Positions 33,612 to 43,703 of a stretch of 64,000 nucleotides of DNA are shown here, one piece after another. Made by a program: the position numbers and the translations under genes. How positions within the stretch are numbered: the first letter of the stretch is position 1; the number at the start of each line of letters is the position of its first letter. The stretch is taken from NCBI GenBank assembly GCA_030248215.1, contig JASANG010000273.1:199001-263000 (forward strand). The letters run 5' to 3'. This stretch comes from Enoplolaimus lenunculus (Eukaryota > Nematoda > Enoplea > Enoplida > Thoracostomopsidae). The notes under the pieces were generated by a model. That model searched no databases. It was not told where the DNA came from and saw only the letters and a list, made by a program, of their open reading frames with translations.

Positions 33612-33787
33612 GGCCTATTTAAAGATCAGGGACGGTTCGTTTTGGGGCGGGATTGTAATAGATCAAGCTTAAGACTTAGACTAATTTTTTTGCTAAGGTT
33701 AGGTAGGGGCTTATACGTACTTGGGCTTAGGTTTATGGTTCGAAATATGCTTATACCACTGTTCCGGTCCAGTTCTATTCATTTTCG
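33612..33787 (+). mobile_element. TTAGGC-bearing MITE
   Basis: GGCCTATTTAAAGATCAGGG at the left; AGACTTAGACTAATTTTTTT and TTATACCACTGTTCCGGTCC follow in family order; the right end is worn. Confidence 0.65.
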
Positions 33788-34890
33788 ACTTTAAGCTTAG
33801 TTTTTTATTCCGGTTTAGGCTTTAAGCTTAGATTTATGAAATGTTCGGGATCTGTTGTAAACATATCCATAATCCTACATTAAACACCTTTCGAACGACT
33901 GGTACTATAAAACAGCAAATCAATTAAAATAACATAGCTAATCTGATTTATGTAAAAAGCATTTAATTCGCACAACCATGTTCGGAAAGAGATAAATCTC
34001 AAAATATTGACAATTATAAATCCTTCATTTTGAACGCAACAAACCCGAGTTTCTGTCAGCAGCGGCGCTGTCTAGATTTCAGTTCGACTGGAAATAATCA
34101 CGACTCTTTGTGCGAGCGATATAAACGAGCGAGAAATTTGTTGACTTCTGCACGATACTCGACAGTCTGTCTGTAAAAGTGCCTTTTTCGTGTCTTCAGA
34201 AATATTTGAGAGGTCCATTCCTACCCAACCCCCTTGTATACGTACGGCCCTGCATCTCAGTTGGCGGGCTGAACCAACGTTGACAACCCGTTTTGACAGC
34301 CAGACGACTTATTTTTCTTTATTTGTTTTTATTTCTTTTTCCTTTTTTGTGTCAGCTTTCTCTATGACGCGCATATCTTTGACTTCGTCTCGAATTAACA
34401 ATACTCATCACTGATGCCGATGGAGAAAGGGAATAAGACATTTAGTAACCAAGATTGTGCGTCGAAATTGGGGAGGTACGACCTATCTAATCCATATTTA
34501 TCACGGTTGTTTTTCGTTATCCACCCTAGCCCTTCTTACACAAAAATCGTTGCCGCGCGATAAGTATAGCGTCACTTTATGTATTAAACAATAATTAGTT
34601 TCTCCCCGTAGGGCACCCGCCTATCCGAATTCTTCAGTACAAAAATTATGAGCAATGAACCAATAGCTGGATATAACATTTCGCTACTTTACTTCGACCC
34701 ATGAAAAAATCGGAGGCGGAAAGTTTCTGTGGGACTGACTGCAACCTTGAAAAATATAAATTGTCTGCCGATGTGTCGAACGCCTACTCCGCAGTTGTCA
34801 GTCACGGGTTTACTGCTTTTACCATAACCGCTACAGTATCGACATAAATTTTGCAATTCCGCATATAGCCAGCTTCATTTTTGTTCAATC
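33788..34890. other. AT-rich stretch, no gene seen
   Basis: Nothing recognised. A short GATAAGTATAGCGTCAC near 34558 resembles an end of the CCGTCC-type element. Confidence 0.4.
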
Positions 34891-35010
34891 TGTACGCGGC
34901 CTCGTTGCCAAAGGTGTGTCCAAGGGGCTCAGTTCCCCTGAAACAATTTTGTTCTGCTTAGAAAATTTTCATCCTTGCTACTAAATCATCGAAAACCCTT
35001 AAAGCCTAGT
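34891..35010 (-). mobile_element. CCGTAGCC-type MITE, worn copy
   Basis: CGCGGCCTCGTTGCCAAAGG at the left and AAATCATCGAAAACCCTTAA within; right end lost. Confidence 0.5.
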
Positions 35011-35404
35011 AAAAATATCAATATTACCTGGAACGCTATAAGGAAATAGACAGCTATTGACTCAGTCCCAAAATAGAAATCCCATCCTCGTATTACTTCG
35101 CACGCTCCAATTCGGGTCAATACAGAGCTTCTATATGGTTCTGTTTGTTACAATCTTGATTCATATATAAAAAGTTTGTTATAGGTATGAATATAAACTT
35201 CAATAGTAGTTCTATATAAGTCCCGTATTTGGCTCTATGAAAATAATAATTAATTAACCTAAATTTGCTCTCCCTAGTGTCGTCTTAACACTAATTATTC
35301 CTTAAAACAACAGCATCAACATTAATTGTAATGCAAAACCAGAGCAGCGGACGCGGACTGCTAACGTCGTGTGCGGCCAATATTACTTTGAGGGGGGTAA
35401 CTGT

Positions 35405-35565
35405 AGTATAAGCATATTTATCAACCTAAGCCGAAGCCTAATCCTCAGGGCACGTCCGTAGCCACCTCACCTTTGCTAGGAGGACTGAACATGGGCATAC
35501 AAGGTTTTCCGATGAATTACAAGCAAACTTGAAAATTTTCTAGGAGGGGACTTTTTCAAAACTTG
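35405..35565 (+). mobile_element. CCGTAGCC MITE inside a TTAGGC remnant
   Basis: At 35405-35450 is the beginning of a reverse TTAGGC copy (GTAACTGTAGTATAAGC, then AACCTAAGCCGAAGCC). It is cut at 35455 by a forward CCGTAGCC copy: GGGCACGTCCGTAGCCACC, then CATACAAGGTTTTCCGATGA and GAAAATTTTCTAGGAGGGGA. This gives a relative order of insertion. Confidence 0.5.
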
Positions 35566-35872
35566 CCAAATATATATATCCAATGCCAAAAGGGTACTTT
35601 TTGACGCAAAATTCAATTGTTTACCCAGGAAAAATAATAAAAAGGGGAAAATTTATTAGTTAAAGTGATTTGAGAATAAAAGACCCATTGAATGGTAAAA
35701 TTTTGGTGTCTAGCCATGATTGAGACTGTTGCTATTATTAAAATTAATTTATAAATCAACAAAATGAGATTGTTCGCACACAATGGTATAACGTTTTTCG
35801 TGTTATAAAAAGTGGTTATAAAAATGCTAATGACGAGTTTTGAACAACGCATAAAAAACCGTTTAATTATCT

Positions 35873-36163
35873 TTGACTGAGGTCGTACGACGTGTATTAG
35901 AACCAAGTGATTCAGAGACAGAAGATGACAAACCGGACGACAATAGTTCAAATGACGACTCAGAATCAGTTGAGTTAGGTCAATGCAGTAGTGAAGAGGC
36001 TGCTATTTATGAGCAAGATAGTGATGGTGAATTACAAAAACAATCGGACGCATCTAGTAGTGAGTTGAGCGATATGGACGAGACTTCTAGTGGAAGTAAT
36101 GTGTTTTTGTCAGCGACGGGTGTTGTGGCATTCTACAACACCGCCTGTCCGTGTGTTAGCTAG
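35873..36163 (+). pseudogene. piggyBac transposase, acidic N-terminal piece
   Basis: 97 residues rich in Asp, Glu and Ser (SDSETEDDKPDDNSSNDDSE), the usual composition of the piggyBac N-terminus. The frame ends soon after entering the start of the next domain; the following sequence continues in another frame at 36090-36698, so a frameshift lies between about 36090 and 36160. Confidence 0.7.
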
Positions 36164-36698
36164 AAATATAATTCGCTTTCGCGAAGGCACTGCAGTAAAC
36201 CCTACAACAGAGTCACAAGCATTTTATCTTTATATAAACGAGCCCATTTTACATACAATTCAGCGACTCACTAGTAGGCGACTGCGGGCGCGCAATTTTT
36301 CAACGCTACCAATGTGCGAGCTGAAAGCTTGGCTTGGGGTGGTAATCAGAGCTGGTGCAGATCGCGATAACATGTCTCCAGTGGCTTCACTATTCACCAA
36401 AAACGACAGCAGGCCCTTTTACCGCTGCGCGCTGTCAAAAAACAGAATGAAACAGTTGCTGGAAAATGTAACATTCGACAACAAACTGACTCGCCGGGAG
36501 CGTCAAAAAAGTGACAAAATGGCTGCTATACGAGATGTTTGGGACCTATTTCAGTCCAACTTACGTCTTCATTATATACCGTCCGAATCACTTACAGTAG
36601 ATGAACAGCTCTACGGGTATAGAGGATATGCACCGGGGCGAGCGTACATGCCGGCGAAACCTGCTAAGTACCGTTGCACAACGCATTCATTGTCATGA
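36090..36698 (+). pseudogene. piggyBac transposase, DDE-domain N-terminal piece
   Basis: From residue 30 or so this reads like a DDE_Tnp_1_7 domain: PMCELKAWLGVVIRAGADRD, then KNRMKQLLENVTFDN, RRERQKSDKMAAIRDVWDLF and LTVDEQLYGYRGYAPGR. The Asp in VDEQL, near 36600, corresponds to the first catalytic aspartate (D268 in the moth element). The text breaks off after PAKPAKY and jumps to the C-terminal region, so the parts carrying the second and third catalytic aspartates, roughly 200 residues, are deleted. Confidence 0.85.
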
Positions 36699-36994
36699 AA
36701 CTGAACGGATATCAAAAGTCACGCAATGTTTTCATGAAAAAAGTAGCCGAACAACTAGCGCAAGACAATATGACCAAACGTTACAGTAGTGAAAAAATTT
36801 ACGCAAAATCAAAGGATTCATTTATGGCTTACGGGCTGCCTCAAAAGCGAAACGAACCTTCTACATCTGGTAAACCGACCAAATGTCAGGTCACAAGTTG
36901 TCGCAAATCTACGAGATTGAGCTGTTCGTCATGTGGAAAACGAGTGTGCAAGGACCACATGAATCGCACCATAACGTGCAACGACTGTGCTTAA
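36674..36994 (+). pseudogene. piggyBac transposase, C-terminal cysteine-rich piece
   Basis: About 105 residues. The C-terminal part has a cysteine/histidine pattern CQVTSCRKSTRLSCSSCGK, then VCKDHM and TCNDC, the zinc-binding domain that recognises piggyBac ends. It is joined to the preceding piece across the internal deletion in a different frame. About 195 bp of untranslated sequence follow before the TTAA. Confidence 0.85.
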
Positions 36995-37330
36995 CTGGAC
37001 AACGCGCCCGCAGTGGGAGGCTGGACGGGGAGCGGGTGGAACTCCGCCAGAACACTAGTTCTGACTGTCTCAAGCCAGTTAAAGGAGGAGAGCACCCTGA
37101 GATAAGCCAAAACTAACGCTAGTTGTGTTGTCTACATATGTAGACCGTTGGGCTGATTAAGGTGAAAATTTTGCCGGGCCGTTGAGGGTTAAACAGCGTT
37201 TTGTTTCTAGCGATTCTTTTCAGAATTTCATTGCTTACAAAGTTGTTTTGAAGGATGTTGTTTGAAACGCGAAAAGTGTTTAAAGACAGTATTTTGTTTT
37301 AGACATCATACCGCACTTTTAAAAAACCCC

Positions 37331-37490
37331 GGCCAATATATAGAACACGGTCGTTACAGTAGTATATAGAAGCATATTCCTAAGACTAAACCGCCTATGC
37401 GTATAGATGACCTCATACCTCAGCTTAAGCCTAAACTTAAGCAAAAAATTCGTCTTGATCTTAACATTGAACAAAAAACCCGAAGTTTAG
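37331..37490 (-). mobile_element. TTAGGC-bearing MITE, right end lost
   Basis: GGCCAATATATAGAACACGG at the left, then TATATAGAAGCATATTCCTA, CTTAAGCCTAAACTTAAGC and an AAATTCGTCTTGATCTTA variant of the family sequence. Confidence 0.6.
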
Positions 37491-38196
37491 CTTGTGACGG
37501 GACTGGTCAAGCATAAGCAGATCGGTTAACTACTGCTACTTTTTGCAGTCGTAAGGGCAATTGATAAAAAGTTCTTGCGCCAAGTGACTACTACATTAGT
37601 ATATATTAAAGGTGAAAGATGTAAATGTTGCTATTGCGTTGACTAGTATTTAATATTTCTATCATAAAGAATGCAGTATTTATTAACTATTTATGATAGA
37701 CTCGGCTTCTTTCAAGGAAAAACACACAGGGTTAATATGTTTCATGCTTACAAAAACTAATATATTCTACAACGATAAGCTGTTACGAATGATTATCATC
37801 ATATTGATCATGTAAACTATGTCGCGTATATTATGCAGGGGTCGTGTAGAATTTAATAAATTGTAAGACAGGGACTTTAAAACTATTTTGGAATGAAATT
37901 TTTGTGTTTTTATTATGCAAAATTTTCTGATTTCTAAAATGGCGACTATCCCAGCCTACCACCCACCTCTCATGAAACTTCAAATAATTCAGTAATACAC
38001 ACAAAAGCGTTTAGGTTCTTTAAGTGTCCAAGCTACTGAGGTATTTTCGGTTTTGGTGGCAATAATTTTTGCCTTGTTCAGAATTCTACTTGGTGTACGC
38101 GCATGATATTGTGGATTTTGCATTACAATAATTCGCTTATATTTACCGCGGCTTTCTTTTTTAATCTGGTTTGTGAAACCGTGAGGAAAAACCCTG
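37491..38196. other. AT-rich stretch, no gene seen
   Basis: Nothing recognised. Confidence 0.4.
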
Positions 38197-38335
38197 TACG
38201 GGCGCGTAGCCAAGGGGTGCCAGTGGAGGCTCAGCCCGCCAACCTTGCTTGTAAGTCATTGAAACCCTCGTACGGCCCGTCCTGAAAAACTTCCAACCCC
38301 ACCTAGCAATGTGAGCTGGCTCTGGGCGTGTCCTG
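38197..38335 (-). mobile_element. CCGTAGCC-type MITE
   Basis: CGGGCGCGTAGCCAAGGGGT at the left, TTGCTTGTAAGTCATTGAAA in the core, GTGAGCTGGCTCTGGGCG at the right. The open frames on either strand here are incidental. Confidence 0.65.
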
Positions 38336-38499
38336 TAACACAAATTTTTGGCTGCTCAGATACCGAAAGTTTCTAATTAAGCTTAATTCCAATTCACACG
38401 TGCAAGTTTTTGTGCGAGAACTTGCAATTCCATCTTGCATTTGCACGTGTTGTCCAAAATCCCGTTCGAAAAACTTGCACCTGCAAATAATTCATTAAA

Positions 38500-38746
38500 A
38501 ATCAAAGCTAGGAATTTAGTTGTAGGTTTAGGAATATGCTTATGCTGCTGTTACGGCCCTGATCTATACATAGGCGAAAATTATTAACATTGCGTTTGGC
38601 TTTAGTTCGCTTTCCTCGCGAAGTTCATTTCACTACACGTCTTTAAAGAGACTGCAACAGAGTAAGCTTTCGACTACTTTTTGCTTAAGCTTTAGGTTTA
38701 GGAATATGCTTATGATACTATTACCACCCTGATCTATATATTGGTC
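38500..38746 (+). mobile_element. Two TTAGGC-type MITE right halves
   Basis: TTAGGAATATGCTTATGCTG with CGGCCCTGATCTATACATAG ends one piece at about 38575; TTTAGGAATATGCTTATGA with CACCCTGATCTATATATTGG ends another at 38746. The second retains GAGTAAGCTTTCGACTA from the left half. Confidence 0.55.
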
Positions 38747-39479
38747 AAAATTCAATAAAGTTGAATCAACTGTCCAATGTGCAACGGGATTGCAGATAAG
38801 CCAGGATAATTTGAAGAAGCATACCTGAACGAATATCGCTGCGAATGTACTTAGTCTAATTTGCACAAAAAGTTTAGGCTTACTTTAAAAAGCTTTCGAC
38901 TGAGAGATGAGGTGGGAGTAATTTTCGTTGCCCGTCTTATATTAGCCCTGGAGCATGTTTCACTTTGGGTTGCGCCCTAAAATTTACCTATAATCCTTTC
39001 ATATAATCTAGTGATACACTGAACTCTGACTAGAAATATGCTAAACACTGTTCTAAAACCTTAATATGAACAAATCTAGAAAGATTACTAAATAAACATG
39101 TTATTGGCAACATTAATAGTTTATATTCTACCTGGATGAAATAGTTTCGGTTAATACCTAGGATTAAAACTAGCAAGTTTTTTCAGTTTATCTCCTGCTT
39201 TGCGCAAACTCAGTCTTACAACAACTTGCTACTTTTATATATATTCAAAGTTGAACTAAGTTTGAATTGAACTAAAATTTTTCAAACTGAGTTCATTTCT
39301 TCTTCATTTGATTACAATTGTAAAACGATGGCATAAATCTTTGTTTACACCTAAGGCCTAACTTTAGAATACATGTATGTGTAGAAAATTGTTAGATCAA
39401 AGTCTTATATTTCAAACTTACTTTCGTTAAACGTTTATAAAGCAAAACCTTAATCCTTGTCTGGTGTTATAGTTTTCAG
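38747..39479. other. AT-rich stretch, no gene seen
   Basis: Weak exon-like signals on the minus strand at 38825-38855 (donor GTATGCTTC) and 39428-39466 (donor GTAAGTTTG) were seen but have no independent support. Confidence 0.3.
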
Positions 39480-39651
39480 CGTCAATGAAAAGATCGAGGG
39501 CGGACTGTTTTCCCGCGAACCCGCGATGGTGTAAGATTAAGCATTAGGCTATGTTTTTGCTTAGGCTTAAGCTTAGGTGTAGGCTTATTCTTACGCTTAG
39601 GCTGAGTAATCTGATAATACTACTGTTACGGCCCTATTCTATACATTGGCC
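39480..39651 (+). mobile_element. TTAGGC-bearing MITE
   Basis: Starts CGTCAATGAAAAGATCGAGG and ends CGGCCCTATTCTATACATTG GCCC, with GCTTAGGCTTAAGCTTAGG inside. Length 172 bp, like the clean copies. Confidence 0.7.
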
Positions 39652-40559
39652 CGTTTGAAAATGCCTGAACACGAAAATAATTAGCTTAGATTCTGTTTTA
39701 CTGTACACACAACTAAAATAAGATTTTCGGACATTTCGTTATGGCAAAAATATGTAAATCGGATAACGGATGTAATTAACAAACTATAGATACAGGTTAG
39801 TTATAGATTATTTCGAGATTACTATCTATTTTAGATCTTTAATTCTAGTTGCCGTTGAGTTGGTTAACCTTTAGTCTGGCGGCAATAGCGGCGGACCAAG
39901 GATATAGAATAGGATGCTAGTTGTTTCAAAATTTATACTTTTTAAAGTGTGCTTAGCAGTTAAAATATTTCAAAACTTACAAATTGCACCGAATAAGCAT
40001 GATTTTTCAAACTCGTGTAGAACCATTGCGACGTATTTTAGTTGATTTTGGCTAAAAAACATATTGTGAGATTTATGCATATGATCTATTTGCGTTGTAA
40101 ACATTTCAACGGGGCCGGTTCAAAAATTGCACAATTCCATCTCAATTTGAATCCGCCATATGAAACCAGAACAATTATTAAGTTTCAATACTGCAGTAAA
40201 ATTAAAAATCAGTAAAACTACTACAACAAAAGTTATAACGAAAAAAATTACACAACATACAATGGTGAGTAAGACAATGAATGGGTTATAGAGAGTCCAC
40301 TTAAACCAACCCTTATAAAATCATCTATTCAAATCAACCTAATAGAAACACTTTTTAAACACAGCCACGCTCGTTGCATTAACTACGGAATGCGGTAGCG
40401 AGTTCGAAGGCTACGCAATTAATATTTGACAAAAAATATTTACAGCCTTCAAGTCGTGCTCTTCGCTTGCAGCATTTGCGCGTTATAGAACAAGTGTCTG
40501 GGTATTGTGTGAACTTGAAAAATATTGACGGATTAAATTTCAACGCAACCGCATATGAT
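39652..40559. other. AT-rich stretch, no gene seen
   Basis: Nothing recognised. Confidence 0.4.
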
Positions 40560-41440
40560 TTTATATGTTTAAATCAGAGTGTAATGTGCCAAGCTCTAAA
40601 CTGTCTACACCCGTAATTTTCGTCGTAAGTATATGACGTGACAGACAAGGTAGCTTTGATGCAGCCTTTGAACCGTTTTCCAAATCTTTTATATCTTTCG
40701 CTAGATAAGGATTCAATGCCTGTGAACAATATTCTAGGCAAGGTCTGATGCTAAATTTATACATTCGCTGTAACATGAACCTTTGAAATATCTTACATAA
40801 CAAAAGTTTAACATTTAAAAATTAAAAGACATTTTCGCGACGTCGGCAAAACGTTTGTCATCAGAGAATTTTACATTTTACTTTCCAAATCAATTATGCA
40901 GTTCAAATAGAGCAATGGTCCTTGCACGCTTCGATGAGGGTCACCAAACAGATCAGATGTGACTTCGGAATTTTCGTTGTCTGTGACACTGTTTGCGATT
41001 ATGTAGATAACTTCTTAGCCAAATCAGAACGTTTCCATGAACCCCAATATTGTCAACTTTGGCAAAAGTTTACAATAAAAAACTAAATCAAATGCCTTAG
41101 AAACATCAAGATAGCAAACATCAACAAATTTCCATCATCTGATTCTTTTGTTCCAGAGTTAAAGACAAGTCAATAGGTTTGTTACAGTCAAACGACCGCT
41201 TTAGAAAACTAAACTGATATTAGACAACAATTAATGAACAGATCAGAAATTACCCTTTTTACAATTGATTCAAATACAAAACTTAACGATGATAAACAAG
41301 GCCACTGGTGTATTGTCACTAACTTCGGATTTTGAGTGCTTTTATGCAGTGGATGTTTTTGACATTTTCATATTTTTCCTGTGACATATGCGTCCAATGA
41401 TTTTAAGCAGCAAGTAAATTGGTTGTAATGACGGCATATA
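40560..41440 (-). mobile_element. LINE reverse-transcriptase relic (CR1/Jockey-like)
   Basis: Minus-strand fragments in the right order for the reverse transcriptase of a CR1/Jockey-type LINE: near 41300 a VFESIVKR piece as in KVFESII; near 41085-41125 VDVCYLDVSKAFDLV, the motif A of the polymerase with its catalytic Asp; near 40907-40945 GDPHRSVQGPLLY, matching the GVPQGSVLGPLLF block; at 40561-40803 IRPCLEYCSQALNPYLAKDI, the conserved C-terminal segment. Stops and frameshifts separate the pieces, and the YADD motif is not recognisable. The 5' part and endonuclease are absent. Old and inactive. Confidence 0.78.
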
Positions 41441-42166
41441 AAAGTTTTTGAAGCAAATAACAAGCAGCCCTCAACGGGTCAGGGAGACGGGGTACGCATG
41501 TCTTGTATGCGTCACGTAAGACAACTGGTGTTAAACCGCATGAGGGAACTTCTATGATCATAGAATAATTTATTACTTATTGTACGCAAAATTGACTTTG
41601 TTTTCAGTATGTGTTGAAACGAAACAATTGTGTATGGAACTTTATTAGCTAATATCTACTAAGAACGGATCTAAAACCATTGGGATGTGAATACAACGTT
41701 CGAGAAAGATGCAGCTTGCGCTGATATGTAAACAGTGTAATGACAGATCCAGAAATTTTATACAAACTCAATTTGATTAAGTATCAGCACAAAAAGTTTA
41801 GCTTTTTGTGACATCGCCTGAAGGTATGTGCAATTATAAATAATACACCTAATCAACAATTAAGAATGTGAACGGTCACATTTGTGAGCATAGCGGTTGG
41901 CTAGCGGATTCACAAATTTCATGTGGTGGGACGTTTTTTAATGATGGAGACCGGATCGAATCAAGCTCTACATGAGCACTCATAAGGCGAAACTGCGCAA
42001 GCAAAGTGACAAACTATAAACTGAGGTCAAAAACTTTGGGATTTGGCATATGTCTTATAAATCTCTCGGCAATTATGTCTTGAAACTCTACGAAGAGTTA
42101 TTAAAACTAAACTCAAATTTCTGTAAACCTATGGTAAATTTCACTAGTAAAATTGGCAGAACTTAC
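41441..42166. other. AT-rich stretch with a piggyBac-like end
   Basis: CCCTCAACGG at 41467 repeats the terminal ten bases of the piggyBac end at 37179-37188 but lacks a TTAA beside it. GGATCC-type remnants lie near 41745 and 41900. No gene seen. Confidence 0.35.
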
Positions 42167-42209
42167 GGCAAAAATTATACCGGAGCCAGAGGTAGACCTT
42201 TGGTCGTAC
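42167..42209 (-). CDS. Candidate mini-exon (minus-strand gene)
   Basis: 43 nt with donor GTAAGTTCTGCC and a mediocre acceptor TATCTAAG. Read after the exon at 46881-47059, which ends in TG, its first G completes a Trp codon, and it then reads YDQRSTSGSGIIFA and ends on a codon boundary. Phase match and strong donor are in its favour; the acceptor is weak, with another AG 13 bases upstream. Confidence 0.28.
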
Positions 42210-42942
42210 CTTAGATAGTATACTTGACGGCTAAAATCTCAAATTCACTAACGGCAGACAGCAGATTTTATACATTGGTGAATATCAAACACAAAATTGA
42301 CCTCTTGTTGGGTTCCAATAGGATCTCGTTGCGAGCAGCGGGAGAGAGGGAGGGTGCTTTCACACTTGAGACACCTATCCAGTGTAAGTACGACTACGAG
42401 ACAATTTATTAAAAGATCAGTTTTCCATCAGCATGAAACGTGTCAGGCGTCATGTGTAATCTTACAACCCTCTGGCAACAAATGTTGTTGAGTTAATGCT
42501 CAAAAAACGCAAACTGCTATAATTGACCGGTGCTTATGAATCAACAAATTACTTTTTCTTGCACTTTCAAAAATAAATTAAGCTGTTTCATTTGTTCTTT
42601 GATCCGAGTATTAATCAAAAAATTAAACTCTTAAAACATCACTGCTTTTGTACGATGACATATGAAAGAAAGGTCAAAAATTTTGTTAACAATGACGTCC
42701 AACCAGGAATGCAAGGAACCTGCACTACTTGGCGGAGGTATGAAATTTGGACCTCACCAGGCATGAAATAAAACTTCGCTATCTCATAGCAAATGACGTG
42801 CTAAATTCAATGTTGCCATTCCTAGGCCTGCAGGCCCTCAGGTTCAAATGTTATGGGTCATTGAAGTTTTAGTACACTTATACGCACTTTATACATATTA
42901 GCGTAAACAAAAAATATTCTTTGTTGACAAAAGGGCTCAATT

Positions 42943-43015
42943 GGTTAGAGCGTGGTTTACGAATTCGTTGGTACACATGTTATTAGCTTCTGAGCCAGTT
43001 CGTGTCACGCTTGAA
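42943..43015 (+). pseudogene. tRNA-like relic
   Basis: GGGCTCAATTGGTTAGAGCG matches the D-arm and A box of tRNA genes, followed by GTGGTTTACGAATTCG like an anticodon arm and, farther than usual, CAGTTCGTGTC like a B box. Arms do not pair well. Could be a tRNA pseudogene or the head of an old SINE. Confidence 0.4.
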
Positions 43016-43084
43016 GTTTGTAGTTTGTTCATCGTTTTACCTTCCCATGTTACATTAAGGGGCGTCCAGGTTTCTGGTGGGTCT

Positions 43085-43240
43085 ATAAAAGAGTAGGTTT
43101 AGATTCTAGATTACATTTTTTTTGCTTAGGCATAGGCTTAGGCTTAGGCTTAGGCTTAGGAATACGCTTTTGCAACGCTTAGGCTTAGGCTTAGGAATAC
43201 GATTAATTTGCTGTTACTCCCCTTAAAGTAACATTGGCCG
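43085..43240 (+). mobile_element. TTAGGC-bearing MITE with expanded core
   Basis: GTAGGTTTAGATTCTAGA, then GGCATAGGCTTAGGCTTAGG repeated to the longest clean TTAGGC run in the window, a second GCTTAGGCTTAGGCTTAGG, and an end GTTACTCCCCTTAAAGTAAC ATTGGCC. Left terminus unclear. Confidence 0.6.
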
Positions 43241-43339
43241 TTTTACCTGTTTACTTTTTCCACTGGCCAAACGAAAAACGTAGCGTTTAACCATTACAAG
43301 CAATTCAACATGTGTTTACGCCTGGAAGTTCGGAAAGTC

Positions 43340-43703
43340 CCCTTTAGGCCACCGTCTGGCAAGTCCAACTAACCGATCCAGGGAGCAGAAAATGGGCAAT
43401 AAAAAAGTGCAACGTTTGGGCATCCGTCTAATCAACCATAGTTATAAAGCCCTGGAACTGTTTCGTATTGTAAATTCCAAGGATCCATTGGACAGGTATA
43501 TTTCTGTCCCGGTGATGTTTCCGGCGTGCCACAACGGTTTCGTTCACCTGAACGATTACTCCGGGACCCCAAAAGTCCATGCGGTTTATTTGGTCGCGAA
43601 TTATGTCATACCAGTGGATGATTGTGGCATTTCGGATGCCAGACAGACTGGCGACCGTATTTACTGGTATTTTATTTCATGTATTCCAAGGAACTCCAAA
43701 TAA
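43340..43703 (+). other. GC-richer island with a 103-codon frame
   Basis: Base composition is near even here while the neighbours are strongly AT-rich. An open frame at 43392-43703 starts MGNKKVQRLGIRLINHSYKA and shows no domain I recognise, no signal peptide and no membrane segment. Loose inverted motifs (GGCCACCGTCTGGCAAGTCC at 43351-43370 and, inverted, GCCAGACAGACTGGCGACC) flank it, which would also fit an old transposable element. Could be a gene fragment, an exon or element DNA. Confidence 0.25.

Larger units (their letters stand above)
35873..37188 (+). mobile_element. piggyBac-type DNA transposon, decayed
   Basis: Coding pieces with piggyBac transposase features are followed by a 3' end reading GGGCCGTTGAGGG directly against TTAA (37189-37192), as piggyBac ends should. 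The matching 5' end with TTAA was not found, so the 5' side is truncated or too diverged. The copy cannot be active: part of the catalytic domain is missing and the reading frame shifts between its first two pieces. Confidence 0.8.

Noticed and set aside
35613-35951. 112-codon minus-strand frame next to the piggyBac gene
   Set aside because: AT-driven composition, no motif, and it overlaps the transposase N-terminus on the opposite strand.
43140-43180. TTAGGC runs as interstitial telomere or chromosome-end DNA
   Set aside because: The runs sit inside a MITE family with its own inverted ends and 8-bp duplications, so transposition explains them.
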